Shown here: positions 16,198-24,785 of the stretch, one piece after another
Layout of the letters: every line of letters starts with the position of its first letter
How positions within the stretch are numbered: position 1 is the stretch's first letter
Origin: Paenibacillus lupini
GTDB taxonomy: Bacteria > Bacillota > Bacilli > Paenibacillales > Paenibacillaceae
Assembly: GCF_011761355.1 (NCBI RefSeq)
Contig: NZ_JAASRW010000003.1
Span: 62,001-126,000, forward strand
DNA length: 64,000 nucleotides
Reading direction: 5' to 3'
The notes under the pieces: model-generated
What the model was told of the DNA's origin: nothing
What the model saw: only the letters and a program-made list of their open reading frames with translations
Databases searched by the model: none
Made by a program: the position numbers and the translations under genes

Positions 16198-16226
16198 ATA
16201 TTACATCGGATTACTCGGAATTACAA
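16198..16226 (-). promoter_or_regulatory. Sigma-A promoter of peptide operon 1
   Basis: On the reverse strand TTGTAA (16226-16221), a 17-bp spacer and TAATAT (16203-16198), about 45 bases ahead of the binding-protein ATG. The rest of the 16155-16494 gap is AT-rich and shows no gene. Confidence 0.5.
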
Positions 16227-16494
16227 CCTTTTAATTTCCACAACTGAAATTTTCAAAATCAAAAATTTTGTTTGGCGCTAAATCCTTCCTTTAACCGCGG
16301 TCGCTCATCGTGAATAAGCTTCGATAGAGGATTTATTATATTTCTCTCATTATGCTCCAAAATAGTAGTGCTGTCGATGCAAGGAACCCCCTCTTATGGC
16401 GGGATATTACAAGGTTTCCCTTATCTTGGGGGATGTTATTCATAAAATTAATGTAACCTTTACAGGAGAGAATTCGTTTGTAATGGTGAGCAGT

Positions 16495-16609
16495 GCTTAC
16501 GAAGTAAGAATTGCGTTGCAATTCTTTAGCTAATGCTTACGAAGTAAGAATTGCGTTGCAATTCTTTAGCTGATGCTTACGAAGTAAGAATTGCGTTGCA
16601 ATTCTTTAT
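16495..16609 (+). repeat. Three tandem copies of the 5' UTR double-hairpin repeat
   Basis: Copies with a 40-bp period start at 16495, 16535 and 16575 and are nearly identical. Each holds CTTAC/GTAAG (loop GAA) then AGAATTGC/GCAATTCT (loop GTT). The last copy abuts the AGGAGG of the lipoprotein gene at 16622. The same unit precedes the aldo/keto reductase gene (1378-1458). Confidence 0.9.
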
Positions 16610-16621
16610 AGGAGGTAACAA

Positions 16622-17491
16622 ATGAAAAACAAGAACATCACGACAAAATGGACTATTCTGCTTAGCAGTACTGTCCTGGCAGCTTTTCTACTGTCCGCTT
16701 GCAACGGTAACAACAATAACAATGCGGCTCCTACGACGAGTCCAACGGAATCGGCAACACCGGCGCCTACGGAATCACCAAATGCAGAAACCAAACAAGG
16801 TCATGGCGTGTTTGTCGGCTTGGCCGACTCCCATACGGTTGAAATTACAGTGGATGGCGAGGCAGCTGCCTACCAGCTTGGAGAGGGAACAGAGGAAGCG
16901 GCAAACGCTCTGAAGGAAGGCGATGCCGTAACGTTCGAGTACACGGAGGCTGCGATTGAAGGTGATGCAACAGTCAAAGTGCTCACCATTACGAAGATCG
17001 AGAAGGCGGCAGGAGATACGCCAGCCAAGGATCTCCCAGCTACGAAGGACTTCAAATTCCAGCTGGAAGGCAATGAAGAGACCCGTACCGGCACGCTGGC
17101 GAAAGGCGAAGGTTATGCGCTGTATATCTTCGAGCAGTTCAAATTCGATGCGGCTGCGAACAAGCTGATCATGAATGTCGACAACAACTATTATGTAGAG
17201 ATCAGCAAGCTGCCGGAAGGCTTCAAGCTGGACGATATTAAGGCAGATGCGGAGAAAGAGCTTGCAGCTACAGGTGATGTGCAGACGATTGATCCGAAGG
17301 ACTCAAGCTCCATGATTGGCGACTTCGACCTGATGCTCAAAGCCGCGGGCGATAAACTGACGAAGGAAGTCATCGTGAAGACGGTTGACGGCGCGAGCTT
17401 CCTGTTCAAAGTGAATCAGCCGGTAGGCGAGCCAACGGAAGGCTTCTCTCCGCTGGCATCTGCATCGATGGGTTCCATTGTTAGCCAATAA
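16622..17491 (+). CDS. Secreted lipoprotein of unknown function
   Basis: A 289-residue protein with a lipoprotein signal peptide (lipobox LLSAC, C27), then an N/P/T-rich linker to about residue 58. The first folded part (GHGVFVGLADSHTVEITVDG to KVLTITKIE) looks like a small beta-domain. The second part (KDFKFQLEGNEETRTGTLAK, GYALYIFEQFKFD, then KLIMNVDNNYYVEISKLPEG) may be another beta-rich domain. No enzyme motif is seen and I do not recognise the family. AGGAGG lies six bases before the ATG, immediately after the three repeat copies. It stands between the two divergent peptide operons. Confidence 0.85.
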   Translation: MKNKNITTKWTILLSSTVLAAFLLSACNGNNNNNAAPTTSPTESATPAPTESPNAETKQGHGVFVGLADSHTVEITVDGEAAAYQLGEGTEEAANALKEGDAVTFEYTEAAIEGDATVKVLTITKIEKAAGDTPAKDLPATKDFKFQLEGNEETRTGTLAKGEGYALYIFEQFKFDAAANKLIMNVDNNYYVEISKLPEGFKLDDIKADAEKELAATGDVQTIDPKDSSSMIGDFDLMLKAAGDKLTKEVIVKTVDGASFLFKVNQPVGEPTEGFSPLASASMGSIVSQ

Positions 17492-17510
17492 TTAGAATCT
17501 ACTATTATAA

Positions 17511-17555
17511 AAGAGCAGCATCCGGGGAGCATTATGCTCCTTGGGTGCTGCTCTT
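17511..17555 (+). terminator. Hairpin terminator after the lipoprotein gene
   Basis: Arms AAGAGCAGCA and TGCTGCTCTT enclose an inner GGAGCATTATGCTCC hairpin. The following sequence is only weakly T-rich. Confidence 0.6.
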
Positions 17556-17636
17556 CATGTTGCAATCGTATTCATTTCCGTGTAGAATACGCCCAAGTCA
17601 AGGTATTTCGACCTAGAAGGCGAAGGGTGGGTGTGG

Positions 17637-18545
17637 ATGGATTACCATATAGACATCGAATTTAAACCGCTGAACGAAGCGATCAGTAGTTTGCATACCT
17701 ATATTTGCCGAAAATCACATAAGAAGCTCGATCTTTCACCTAGCTGGGCACAGGAAACCCGCATCAAGCTGACTCCGGATTTGGCGGAATGGCTGGATCA
17801 ACTATCTATTGATCAGGAATGGAAATATGCGTTTCTGCTTGTTCATTTGTGTCCGGAAACGGATGTTCCGGCCTTTGTGAATTGGCTGTCCAAGCAGGGT
17901 ATGGGCGAACTGTATGAAAGGATGTCTCCGTACAGCAGCAACTTCCCGGTAGATATGAGCGCATTCAAAGAGAAGATCCTCAAGCTGTTCACCATGTGGC
18001 AGGAGCAATATTTCGAGCATATCAGCCCGCGAATATTGAGCAGCCTGGAGGAGGTTGCAGCGGAGAGAAAGAACGCCAAGTCAGCCACGCCAGCCTGGCA
18101 ATTCATAGATGAGACGACAAACGGACTTATTTTTGAGCCTATAGCGAGTTTAAGTAAGCTTGTGATGATTCCGCAGTATCACTTTCAGCCCATTAATGTG
18201 ATATCGCACTTTAATCAGCTAACGCTTTGCTACTACTCAGCGAGAGTGGACCTTAGCGAAGGGGATTTTTTATCCGCCCATGATTATCGCATCTTAAGAA
18301 GCTTGGGGGAGAAGAGCAGACTGAAGATCCTGCGTTATCTGCATCAAGGCCCAAGAACCTTTATAGAGATTCACCGCCATTTAAAGCTGTCTAAAGGAAT
18401 TACGCATGATCATATTACGAAGCTTCGGAGCGCGGGACTGATTCATGCCCATTTTGAAGGGGAGAACTTGACGGTTTACAGCTTGCGTGCCGGAACGCTT
18501 GATCGTTTGCAGCATGCCATTATGGATTATATAACCGGAAAATAG
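17637..18545 (+). CDS. ArsR-like winged-helix transcriptional regulator
   Basis: A protein of about 302 residues. The N-terminal two-thirds is helical and of unknown fold (FLLVHLCPETDVPAFVNWLS). The C-terminal 90 residues form an ArsR-type winged helix: LRSLGEKSRLKILRYLHQGP, the recognition part ITHDHITKLRSAGLIHAHFE, and the wing GENLTVYSLR. It may start at GTG 17631 or ATG 17637. It lies immediately upstream of, and in line with, the second peptide operon, making it a candidate regulator of that operon or of the divergent one; this is inference from position. Confidence 0.8.
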   Translation: MDYHIDIEFKPLNEAISSLHTYICRKSHKKLDLSPSWAQETRIKLTPDLAEWLDQLSIDQEWKYAFLLVHLCPETDVPAFVNWLSKQGMGELYERMSPYSSNFPVDMSAFKEKILKLFTMWQEQYFEHISPRILSSLEEVAAERKNAKSATPAWQFIDETTNGLIFEPIASLSKLVMIPQYHFQPINVISHFNQLTLCYYSARVDLSEGDFLSAHDYRILRSLGEKSRLKILRYLHQGPRTFIEIHRHLKLSKGITHDHITKLRSAGLIHAHFEGENLTVYSLRAGTLDRLQHAIMDYITGK

Positions 18546-18553
18546 CAACATTG

Positions 18554-18593
18554 AAAATGCCGCTTGCCCCAATTAGGGGAAAGCGGCATTTTT
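18554..18593 (+). terminator. Terminator of the ArsR-like regulator gene
   Basis: A long stem, AAAATGCCGCTT-G-CCCC with GGGG-A-AAGCGGCATTTT, ends in T5. Confidence 0.8.
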
Positions 18594-18641
18594 GTTATTC
18601 CCTTTATTTCTCTGAAAAAAGAAATATTTTTTAGTTCTCTC

Positions 18642-18670
18642 TTTACAGAACTGTATCTAGTTTCTATAAT
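18642..18670 (+). promoter_or_regulatory. Sigma-A promoter of peptide operon 2
   Basis: TTTACA (18642-18647), a 17-bp spacer and a perfect TATAAT (18665-18670), about 80 bases ahead of the binding-protein gene. Confidence 0.8.
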
Positions 18671-18749
18671 AGGGACTAAAGATTCCAATTCATAGTCATT
18701 TAATCGGAATTAATCGGATATCAGTATTGTACATTATGGGAGGGTATTT

Positions 18750-20489
18750 ATGAAGAAGTTAACTTTAGCCACAACATCGGTTGTGCTTGCCGGCACCTTG
18801 TTCCTTGCTGCTTGCTCTAATAATGGCAATGAGGCGCCCGCGAATTCACCGACATCCGGCAATACCAATGTTCAAGCCGGCAGCGGCAATAACTCCGGCT
18901 CTGCTTCGCAAGGATTAACGGACACGATTCTAGCCAGCGACATCAGCAAATTGCCTGATCAAGCAAAAAAGCGGACGGATATGATTATTGTCGGACTCAC
19001 CGACCCAAGCGGTGCATTTACTCCTTATTTCCAGCAAAGCGGTTATGACGGCAACGTCTCTTCGCTTCTCTATACCCCGCTTGTAACCGTGGATGACGAG
19101 GGCGTTCCTCAGCCAGGACTGGCGGAGAAATGGGAAGTATCGCCTGACAGCTTGACCTATACGTTCCACCTGCGCAAGGATCTGAAATTCAGCGACGGCT
19201 CTCCGCTTACAAGCGAGGATGTAGCGTTCACGTGGACGATCCTGAATGACAAGTCGTATGACGGTGATTCGCAGGTCAATACGCTGGGTGTTAAAGGAAG
19301 CGCGGCTTACAAAGACGGAAGCGCGACCTCTATTGAGGGAATCAAGGTGACAGATCCGCAGACTATCTCCGTCACTTTGGATAAGCCCAATGCGGCTGCC
19401 CTGGTGCTGCTTGGTTCCGATGTTCTGTCCAAGGCTTACTACGGCAAGGACTACAAGCAAGGCAATCTGGATTATATGAAGCAGCTTAGCTCGAAGCCGC
19501 TTGGCACCGGCCCGTACAAGCTGGAAAAATTCATTCCTGGCCAAGAGGTTCGTTTTACGGCTAATGAGAACTACTACGGCGAGAAGCCGAAAACCAAAAA
19601 CTTCATCTATAAAACATCCGAAGGCGATACGTGGCAATACCTGGAGACAGGTGAAGTTGACTATGCCTCATTCAGCGCCACTACCGAAAATATAGACAAG
19701 CTGAAGTCGCTCGGCTTCGTTAATATCGTTCCATATACGCCAAGCACTTACAGCTACCTGCAGCTAAACTTTGAGCACAAGGCGCTTCAGGACAAGAAGG
19801 TGCGTCAAGCTCTAACCTACGGTCTTGACCGCCAAAGCATCTACGTCGATGCCAACCAGGGAGCAGGCGTTGTGGCTAATATTCCATCTTCGCCAATCTC
19901 TTGGGCTTATACGGAAGATAACATTAACCCTTACAAATTCGACACGGAAAAAGCGAAGTCGCTTCTCGATGAAGCCGGTTGGACCGTTGGAGCAGGCGGC
20001 ATTCGCGAGAAAGACGGCGAGAAGCTGAAAATCCATTATCTTGGCACGAAGAGCAAGAACACGGATATTTTCATCGCGGTTGCCAAAGAAAACTTGTCCG
20101 CGCTTGGCGTAGAGTTTGAGCCTGAAGTATTTGCCGATTTCAACTCGCTGGTCTCCAAGGTAGAAGGCGGAGACTACGACATGGTTTCTTTCTCGACACC
20201 GCTTCTGACGGATCCTTCCGACGGTTTGTTGCAATTCGTAGACGGCGAGATTAAAGGCTATGATAATCCGAAGTTCAAGGAGCTGTACGAGAAAGGGCTT
20301 GCTACAACCGACATGGAAGAACGCAAGGCGATTTACAAAGAAATCTTCCAGCTTCTTAACGATGATCTGCCGGTTATCTTTACCAACTACAAGAAAAGTG
20401 TCTATGCTTATAACGCAAGAATTGAGAACCTGTCCCTCAGCCCATTCTACGGACTGGCGTCAAGCCTGCCGAATTGGAACCTGAAGTAA
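18750..20489 (+). CDS. Peptide ABC transporter substrate-binding lipoprotein (operon 2)
   Basis: A 579-residue SBP_bac_5 protein with a lipobox at LAAC (C22) and a low-complexity linker (NNGNEAPANSPTSGN). The mature domain carries the family signature SLTYTFHLRKDLKFSDGSPL, followed by TSEDVAFTW, and ends IENLSLSPFYGLASSLPNW. It is the first gene of the second peptide operon and follows GGGAGG. It differs clearly from the operon 1 binding protein (little identity outside family motifs), so the two transporters probably take different peptides. Confidence 0.95.
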   Translation: MKKLTLATTSVVLAGTLFLAACSNNGNEAPANSPTSGNTNVQAGSGNNSGSASQGLTDTILASDISKLPDQAKKRTDMIIVGLTDPSGAFTPYFQQSGYDGNVSSLLYTPLVTVDDEGVPQPGLAEKWEVSPDSLTYTFHLRKDLKFSDGSPLTSEDVAFTWTILNDKSYDGDSQVNTLGVKGSAAYKDGSATSIEGIKVTDPQTISVTLDKPNAAALVLLGSDVLSKAYYGKDYKQGNLDYMKQLSSKPLGTGPYKLEKFIPGQEVRFTANENYYGEKPKTKNFIYKTSEGDTWQYLETGEVDYASFSATTENIDKLKSLGFVNIVPYTPSTYSYLQLNFEHKALQDKKVRQALTYGLDRQSIYVDANQGAGVVANIPSSPISWAYTEDNINPYKFDTEKAKSLLDEAGWTVGAGGIREKDGEKLKIHYLGTKSKNTDIFIAVAKENLSALGVEFEPEVFADFNSLVSKVEGGDYDMVSFSTPLLTDPSDGLLQFVDGEIKGYDNPKFKELYEKGLATTDMEERKAIYKEIFQLLNDDLPVIFTNYKKSVYAYNARIENLSLSPFYGLASSLPNWNLK

Positions 20490-20497
20490 AAATAATG

Positions 20498-20528
20498 TCC
20501 CCTGCCCGGAGCAAATCCGGGCAGGGGA
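20498..20528 (+). other. Intercistronic hairpin between binding-protein and permease genes
   Basis: Arms TCCCCTGCCCGG and CCGGGCAGGGGA with a short loop and no T run. Probably an mRNA 3'-end stabiliser rather than a terminator. It occupies the same place as the 14457-14494 hairpin in operon 1. Confidence 0.55.
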
Positions 20529-20548
20529 TGTGAGGTTAAGGAGCCGAT

Positions 20549-21502
20549 ATGAGCACTTATTTCGTGAAGAGATTTACCTACATGGCTATTATATTGCTCG
20601 CCGCTTCCTTTCTGATCTTTAGCTTGTACGCCTTGACGCCGGGTGATTTCATCACCGGCAATATTAAATTAACCCCGGAACGCAAGGCGGAGCTGCGGGA
20701 AATTTACGGGCTTAACAAGCCATTGATCGAGCGGTATCTCACTTGGATGAAGAATGCCATACATGGAGACTTCGGCTATTCGCTTGCCCAGCAGAAGCCG
20801 GTACTCACCTTGTTCAATCAATACATCTGGAACTCATTCCTTCTTGCGGCTATCTCCACCTTCTTTACCTGGCTTATTGCCGTCGTGATTGGGGTCATTG
20901 CGGCGTATAAACAATATTCCTGGTTTGATACGCTGGTGATGGTGCTTATTTTTGCCGCGATGTCTATCCCATCCTTCTTCATCGGGCTGTTCCTGATTAA
21001 GGTGCTTGCCGTTGATTTGAAATGGCTGCCTCCAGGAGGAATGATTACGACGGGCAGCAACGCCCAAGGATTTGCCTATGTGAAGGAAGTGATTCATCAT
21101 ATGACGCTTCCGGTAATTGTTATGACGCTGCTGGGCGTTGGTTCGCTGACGCGTTACTTCCGCAGCAACATGATTGACGTCATTAAACAGGACTATATAC
21201 GAACTGCCCGGGCGAAAGGGTTGACGGAACGCAAGGTATTATTCACCCATGCGCTTCGCAATGCGTTGCTGCCTGCCATCACGCTGGTTGGCTTCGAGCT
21301 TCCGGCCTTGTTCGGAGGATCTCTTATTATTGAGAAGATTTTTAACTGGCCGGGTATCGGGCAGCTGTATATGCAGTCCTTCGGACTGCGCGATTATCCG
21401 CTGCTGATGGGCTTTACGATGTTTATCGCCGTGCTGACGGTAATCGGTACGCTTATGTCCGACATTCTGTATCATCTCGCGGATCCGCGCGTGAAGCTGT
21501 AG
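20549..21502 (+). CDS. Oligopeptide ABC transporter permease, OppB type (operon 2)
   Basis: A 317-residue permease with about six membrane segments. It begins MSTYFVKRFTYMAIILLAAS and continues with LTPGDFITGN and IYGLNKPLIERY. The ATPase-contact loop is KQDYIRTARAKGLTERKVLF, the family end is LMSDILYHLADPRVKL, and AAGGAG precedes the ATG. It pairs with the next gene product. The loop EAA-type residues are intact, so the protein should be functional. Confidence 0.94.
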   Translation: MSTYFVKRFTYMAIILLAASFLIFSLYALTPGDFITGNIKLTPERKAELREIYGLNKPLIERYLTWMKNAIHGDFGYSLAQQKPVLTLFNQYIWNSFLLAAISTFFTWLIAVVIGVIAAYKQYSWFDTLVMVLIFAAMSIPSFFIGLFLIKVLAVDLKWLPPGGMITTGSNAQGFAYVKEVIHHMTLPVIVMTLLGVGSLTRYFRSNMIDVIKQDYIRTARAKGLTERKVLFTHALRNALLPAITLVGFELPALFGGSLIIEKIFNWPGIGQLYMQSFGLRDYPLLMGFTMFIAVLTVIGTLMSDILYHLADPRVKL

Positions 21503-21517
21503 GAAGGGGGCTTATAG

Positions 21518-22450
21518 ATGACGATTGCCAGTGGTGAAATGGCTCAGGGAGTAAAAGTCAATAAGAATCAATCGCATGTCCGTTCTTCGTTATGGCAGCA
21601 ATCCTTCCGGAGACTTGTGCGCAACAAATTGGCGATAACGGGTTTTGCTGTTGTCATTATTATGTTTTTGTCTTGTTTTATCGGACCGTTCTTCTCGCCT
21701 TATGCCGATAACAAAATCAATATGGCGTTAATGAATCACGCTCCATATGCCAAGCACTGGCTTGGTACTGACACGCTTGGTAGGGATGTGCTGACCCGCG
21801 TGCTTCAGGCGGGGAGAATCTCGCTTACGGTCGGACTCGCTTCGATGGTATTGTCCGTCTTCATCGGTACTTTACTTGGCATTATTGCCGGTTATTATCG
21901 CGGTGTTGTCGACCAGCTCATTATGAGGCTGGCGGACTTGCTGCTGACGATACCAAGCCTTCCGCTCCTGTTCATTATCGGTGCGCTGCTATCGGAGTGG
22001 AAAGTGCCGCCGGACTACCGGATGTATATCGTAATGCTGATGCTTAGCATCGTCAGTTGGCCGGGATTAGCCCGGATGATTAGGGGGCAGATGTTGTCCT
22101 TGCGAGAGCGGGAGTTCATGCAGGCGACGATCGTACTTGGCCTCAGCGATAGACGCAAGCTGTTCCGGCATCTGCTTCCGAATCTTGTGCCGCTTATTAT
22201 CGTTATTGCAACGCTGAATATCGGCGGCGCGATATTGAGCGAATCGGTGCTTAGCTTCTTCGGATTGGGCGTTATGCCTCCGACGCCGACATGGGGGAAT
22301 ATGATTGATGCCGCGAATAACATGATTGATTTCCAGGAGCGGCCATGGCTGTGGATTCCGCCGGGCTTGTCCATTTTTGCGACTGTCATTGCCATCAATA
22401 TATTTGGCGACGGCCTGCGCGATGTGCTGGATCCGAAACAGAAAAGGTAG
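21518..22450 (+). CDS. Oligopeptide ABC transporter permease, OppC type (operon 2)
   Basis: A 310-residue permease with a 35-residue cytosolic N-terminus and six membrane segments. HWLGTDTLGRDVLTRVLQAG is typical of OppC/DppC, the contact loop is REREFMQATIVLGLSDRRKL, and the ending is FGDGLRDVLDPKQKR. It starts 15 bases after the OppB-type stop behind GGAAGGGGG. The product completes the channel with the OppB-type subunit. Confidence 0.94.
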   Translation: MTIASGEMAQGVKVNKNQSHVRSSLWQQSFRRLVRNKLAITGFAVVIIMFLSCFIGPFFSPYADNKINMALMNHAPYAKHWLGTDTLGRDVLTRVLQAGRISLTVGLASMVLSVFIGTLLGIIAGYYRGVVDQLIMRLADLLLTIPSLPLLFIIGALLSEWKVPPDYRMYIVMLMLSIVSWPGLARMIRGQMLSLREREFMQATIVLGLSDRRKLFRHLLPNLVPLIIVIATLNIGGAILSESVLSFFGLGVMPPTPTWGNMIDAANNMIDFQERPWLWIPPGLSIFATVIAINIFGDGLRDVLDPKQKR

Positions 22451-22463
22451 GTGAGCTTCTATC

Positions 22464-23447
22464 ATGAAGGATTTGCTAACAATTGATCATCTCCAGACCT
22501 TCTTCAAGACGGAAGCCGGAACTGTCCGTGCCGTGGACGATGTCAGCCTGCGGATCAAGCCGGGTGAAACGGTCTGTATCGTAGGGGAATCCGGCAGCGG
22601 AAAAAGCATCACTGCCATGTCGGTAATGGGGCTTATAGGAAATGCGGGCGGCAAGGTAGAGGGCGGCAGTATCCAGTTTCAGGACCGCGATCTGCTCAAG
22701 CTGTCCCGTAATGAGCTTCGTACGATACGCGGTCATGAAATCGCGATGATCTTCCAAGAGCCGATGTCTTCGCTTAATCCCGTTCTGAAGATCGGCGAGC
22801 AAGTGATTGAACCGCTGATGGAACATCTGAAGCTGAGCAGGAAGGCGGCGCGCAAGCGTGCAATTGAGCTGATTAAGCAAGTGGGCATTTCCAGGGCGGA
22901 ACAGATTGTCGATGCGTATCCGCATGAATTAAGCGGCGGCATGCTGCAGCGGGTTATGATCGCAATGGCCATCTCCTGCGGGCCTAAGCTGCTTATTGCC
23001 GACGAACCAACTACAGCGCTCGACGTGACCATCCAAGCGCAAATTCTCGATCTGCTTCGCAGCCTGAAGGAAGAGAGCGGGATGTCGATTCTGCTCATTA
23101 CCCATGATCTTGGCGTAGTGGCGGAAATGGCTGATTATGTAGCCGTCATGTACGCCGGCAAAATCGTGGAGCAGGGGGAAGTGGAGGCGATCTTTGCGAA
23201 TCCGAAGCATCCTTATACAAAGGGACTGCTGCGTTCGAAGCCGATCATGAATCAACTGCAGGATGAGCTTTATTCCATTCCCGGACAAGTACCGAATCCG
23301 CTTGAACTCACGGAATCGTGCTACTTCCATGACCGTTGCGAGCAATGTATGGCCATCTGCCGGACCAAGCAGCCCGAGCTCACCACGGTAGGCGATCTGC
23401 AGCAAGCGGCTTGCTGGCTGTATGAGGAGGAGAAACGGTATGCCTGA
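22464..23447 (+). CDS. Oligopeptide ABC transporter ATPase, OppD type (operon 2)
   Basis: A 327-residue ATPase with Walker [11 protein letters not shown], segment IFQEPMSSLNPVLKIGEQVI, signature SGGMLQRV, Walker [15 protein letters not shown] and H-loop [10 protein letters not shown]. The C-terminal cysteine cluster is present (ESCYFHDRCEQCMAIC, then AACW). It overlaps the next gene by eight bases. Confidence 0.94.
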   Translation: MKDLLTIDHLQTFFKTEAGTVRAVDDVSLRIKPGETVCIVGESGSGKSITAMSVMGLIGNAGGKVEGGSIQFQDRDLLKLSRNELRTIRGHEIAMIFQEPMSSLNPVLKIGEQVIEPLMEHLKLSRKAARKRAIELIKQVGISRAEQIVDAYPHELSGGMLQRVMIAMAISCGPKLLIADEPTTALDVTIQAQILDLLRSLKEESGMSILLITHDLGVVAEMADYVAVMYAGKIVEQGEVEAIFANPKHPYTKGLLRSKPIMNQLQDELYSIPGQVPNPLELTESCYFHDRCEQCMAICRTKQPELTTVGDLQQAACWLYEEEKRYA

Positions 23448-24405
23448 AGCGTTGCTGGAAGTGCGCAATCTGAAAAAATATTTCCCCATCCAGTCGGGAC
23501 TTCTGAATCGGACGGTTGGTCATGTGAAGGCCGTTGATGACCTCAGCTTCACGATCCGCAAAGGCGAAACCTTTGGTCTTGTGGGCGAGTCGGGCAGCGG
23601 CAAAAGCACCGTCGGCCGTTCGATTGCCCGCTTGACCGAGAAGACGTCCGGCGACGTTCTGTTCAAGGGAACGGATATCTATTCGCTTCCGAAGGATGAG
23701 CTTCGGCAATTGCGGCCGGCTCTGCAGCTGATTTTCCAGGATCCATACAGCTCTTTGAATCCGCGGGTGCGTGTGGGCGATGCGATAGGCGAGGCACTGC
23801 TTGATCATCAATTGGCCAGCAAGTCGGAGATTCGCAGCAAGGTGCTGGAGGTGCTGGAGCTATGCGGTTTGTCTGACTATCATATTGACCGTCTTCCGCA
23901 TGAATTCTCGGGCGGCCAGCGTCAGCGGATTGGCATAGCACGGGCGCTTGCGCTTAATCCCGAGCTTATCATTGCCGATGAGCCGGTGTCCGCGCTGGAT
24001 GTATCAATCCAAGCACAGATCATCAATCTATTCCGTAAGCTGCAGGAAACAAACGGGTTATCTTATTTGTTCATCTCTCATGATCTAAGCGTTGTGGAGC
24101 ACCTGTGCAACCGGATCGGCGTTATGTATCTCGGCTCCATGGTGGAGACGGGTTCGAGGGAGGACTTGTTCCTGCGTCCGCAGCATCCTTATACGAAGGC
24201 ACTGCTGTCAGCCGTTCCGATCCCGATTCCCAAGCTGAAGCGGGAACGAATTGTATTGAGCGGCGATATCCCAAGCCCGGCTAATCCGCCATCCGGCTGC
24301 AAGTTCCATACCCGCTGTCCCTATGCGACAGAACGCTGTAAGGAAGAGGTGCCGGCTCTTCGGACCATTGGCACCGATCATCTGGTTGCTTGCCATCTGG
24401 TTTAA
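23440..24405 (+). CDS. Oligopeptide ABC transporter ATPase, OppF type (operon 2)
   Basis: A 321-residue ATPase with Walker [13 protein letters not shown], segment [20 protein letters not shown], signature [15 protein letters not shown], Walker B LIIADEPVSALDVS and H-loop SHDLSVV. The C-terminal cysteine cluster is complete (SGCKFHTRCPYATERC, then VACH), unlike the operon 1 OppF. The ATG at 23440 follows GGAGGAG inside the end of the OppD gene. Last gene of the operon. Confidence 0.94.
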   Translation: MPEALLEVRNLKKYFPIQSGLLNRTVGHVKAVDDLSFTIRKGETFGLVGESGSGKSTVGRSIARLTEKTSGDVLFKGTDIYSLPKDELRQLRPALQLIFQDPYSSLNPRVRVGDAIGEALLDHQLASKSEIRSKVLEVLELCGLSDYHIDRLPHEFSGGQRQRIGIARALALNPELIIADEPVSALDVSIQAQIINLFRKLQETNGLSYLFISHDLSVVEHLCNRIGVMYLGSMVETGSREDLFLRPQHPYTKALLSAVPIPIPKLKRERIVLSGDIPSPANPPSGCKFHTRCPYATERCKEEVPALRTIGTDHLVACHLV

Positions 24406-24416
24406 TAGAAAAGTAT

Positions 24417-24461
24417 AAAAAGGACTCTCTCGACCGTTATTACCGTTGAGAGGGTCCTTTT
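24417..24461 (+). terminator. Terminator of peptide operon 2
   Basis: Arms AAAAGGACTCTCTC and GAGAGGGTCCTTTT with a 16-nt loop region. T residues lie in the right arm. Confidence 0.75.
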
Positions 24462-24519
24462 CGTATATCGAAGAAGACAGTCAGTGAGCCTGAATCGCTC
24501 AAACGAAGCGTACCGCTGG

Positions 24520-24658
24520 CTACGTTGGATTTCGTCCAGCATAATTCTCGAAATAAGTCTTGGCAGCTCGAAACTCTGCGAAAATACTGGATAAATTCCA
24601 ATCTAGTCAAGGGAAGCGGCCTATCCACGAGAAATGCACGGGATCAAATCCAACGTAG
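24520..24658. repeat. TACGTTGGAT intergenic repeat, three copies
   Basis: A forward copy at 24520-24545, a decayed inverted copy at 24585-24606 and an inverted copy at 24639-24658. The shared core is YTACGTTGGAT, a 3-4 nt gap, then TCCAG. They fill most of the 324-bp gap between peptide operon 2 and the yesN-like gene, where no other feature is seen. The same family occurs at 31820-32012 and 37904-37987. Confidence 0.8.
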
Positions 24659-24785
24659 ATGTGCGCCGTCGGAATCCCGAATTAGCATCACTTGATCCGA
24701 GGTAACTGAAAAGGCTTTATCTAAGCTCCGTTCCATTGCAGCAGCAGCCTCCTAGGGGCACGCTGCTCTTTACGCCTTTGCGCTC

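Noticed and set aside
16233..16262. CodY-box-like sequence upstream of peptide operon 1
   Set aside because: The segment starting AATTTTCAAAATC has about five mismatches to AATTTTCWGAAAATT in AT-rich DNA. It is plausible for a peptide operon but too weak to list.
16495..16609. Three regular 40-bp repeats considered as a CRISPR array
   Set aside because: The repeats are contiguous, with no unique spacers, and no cas genes are present.
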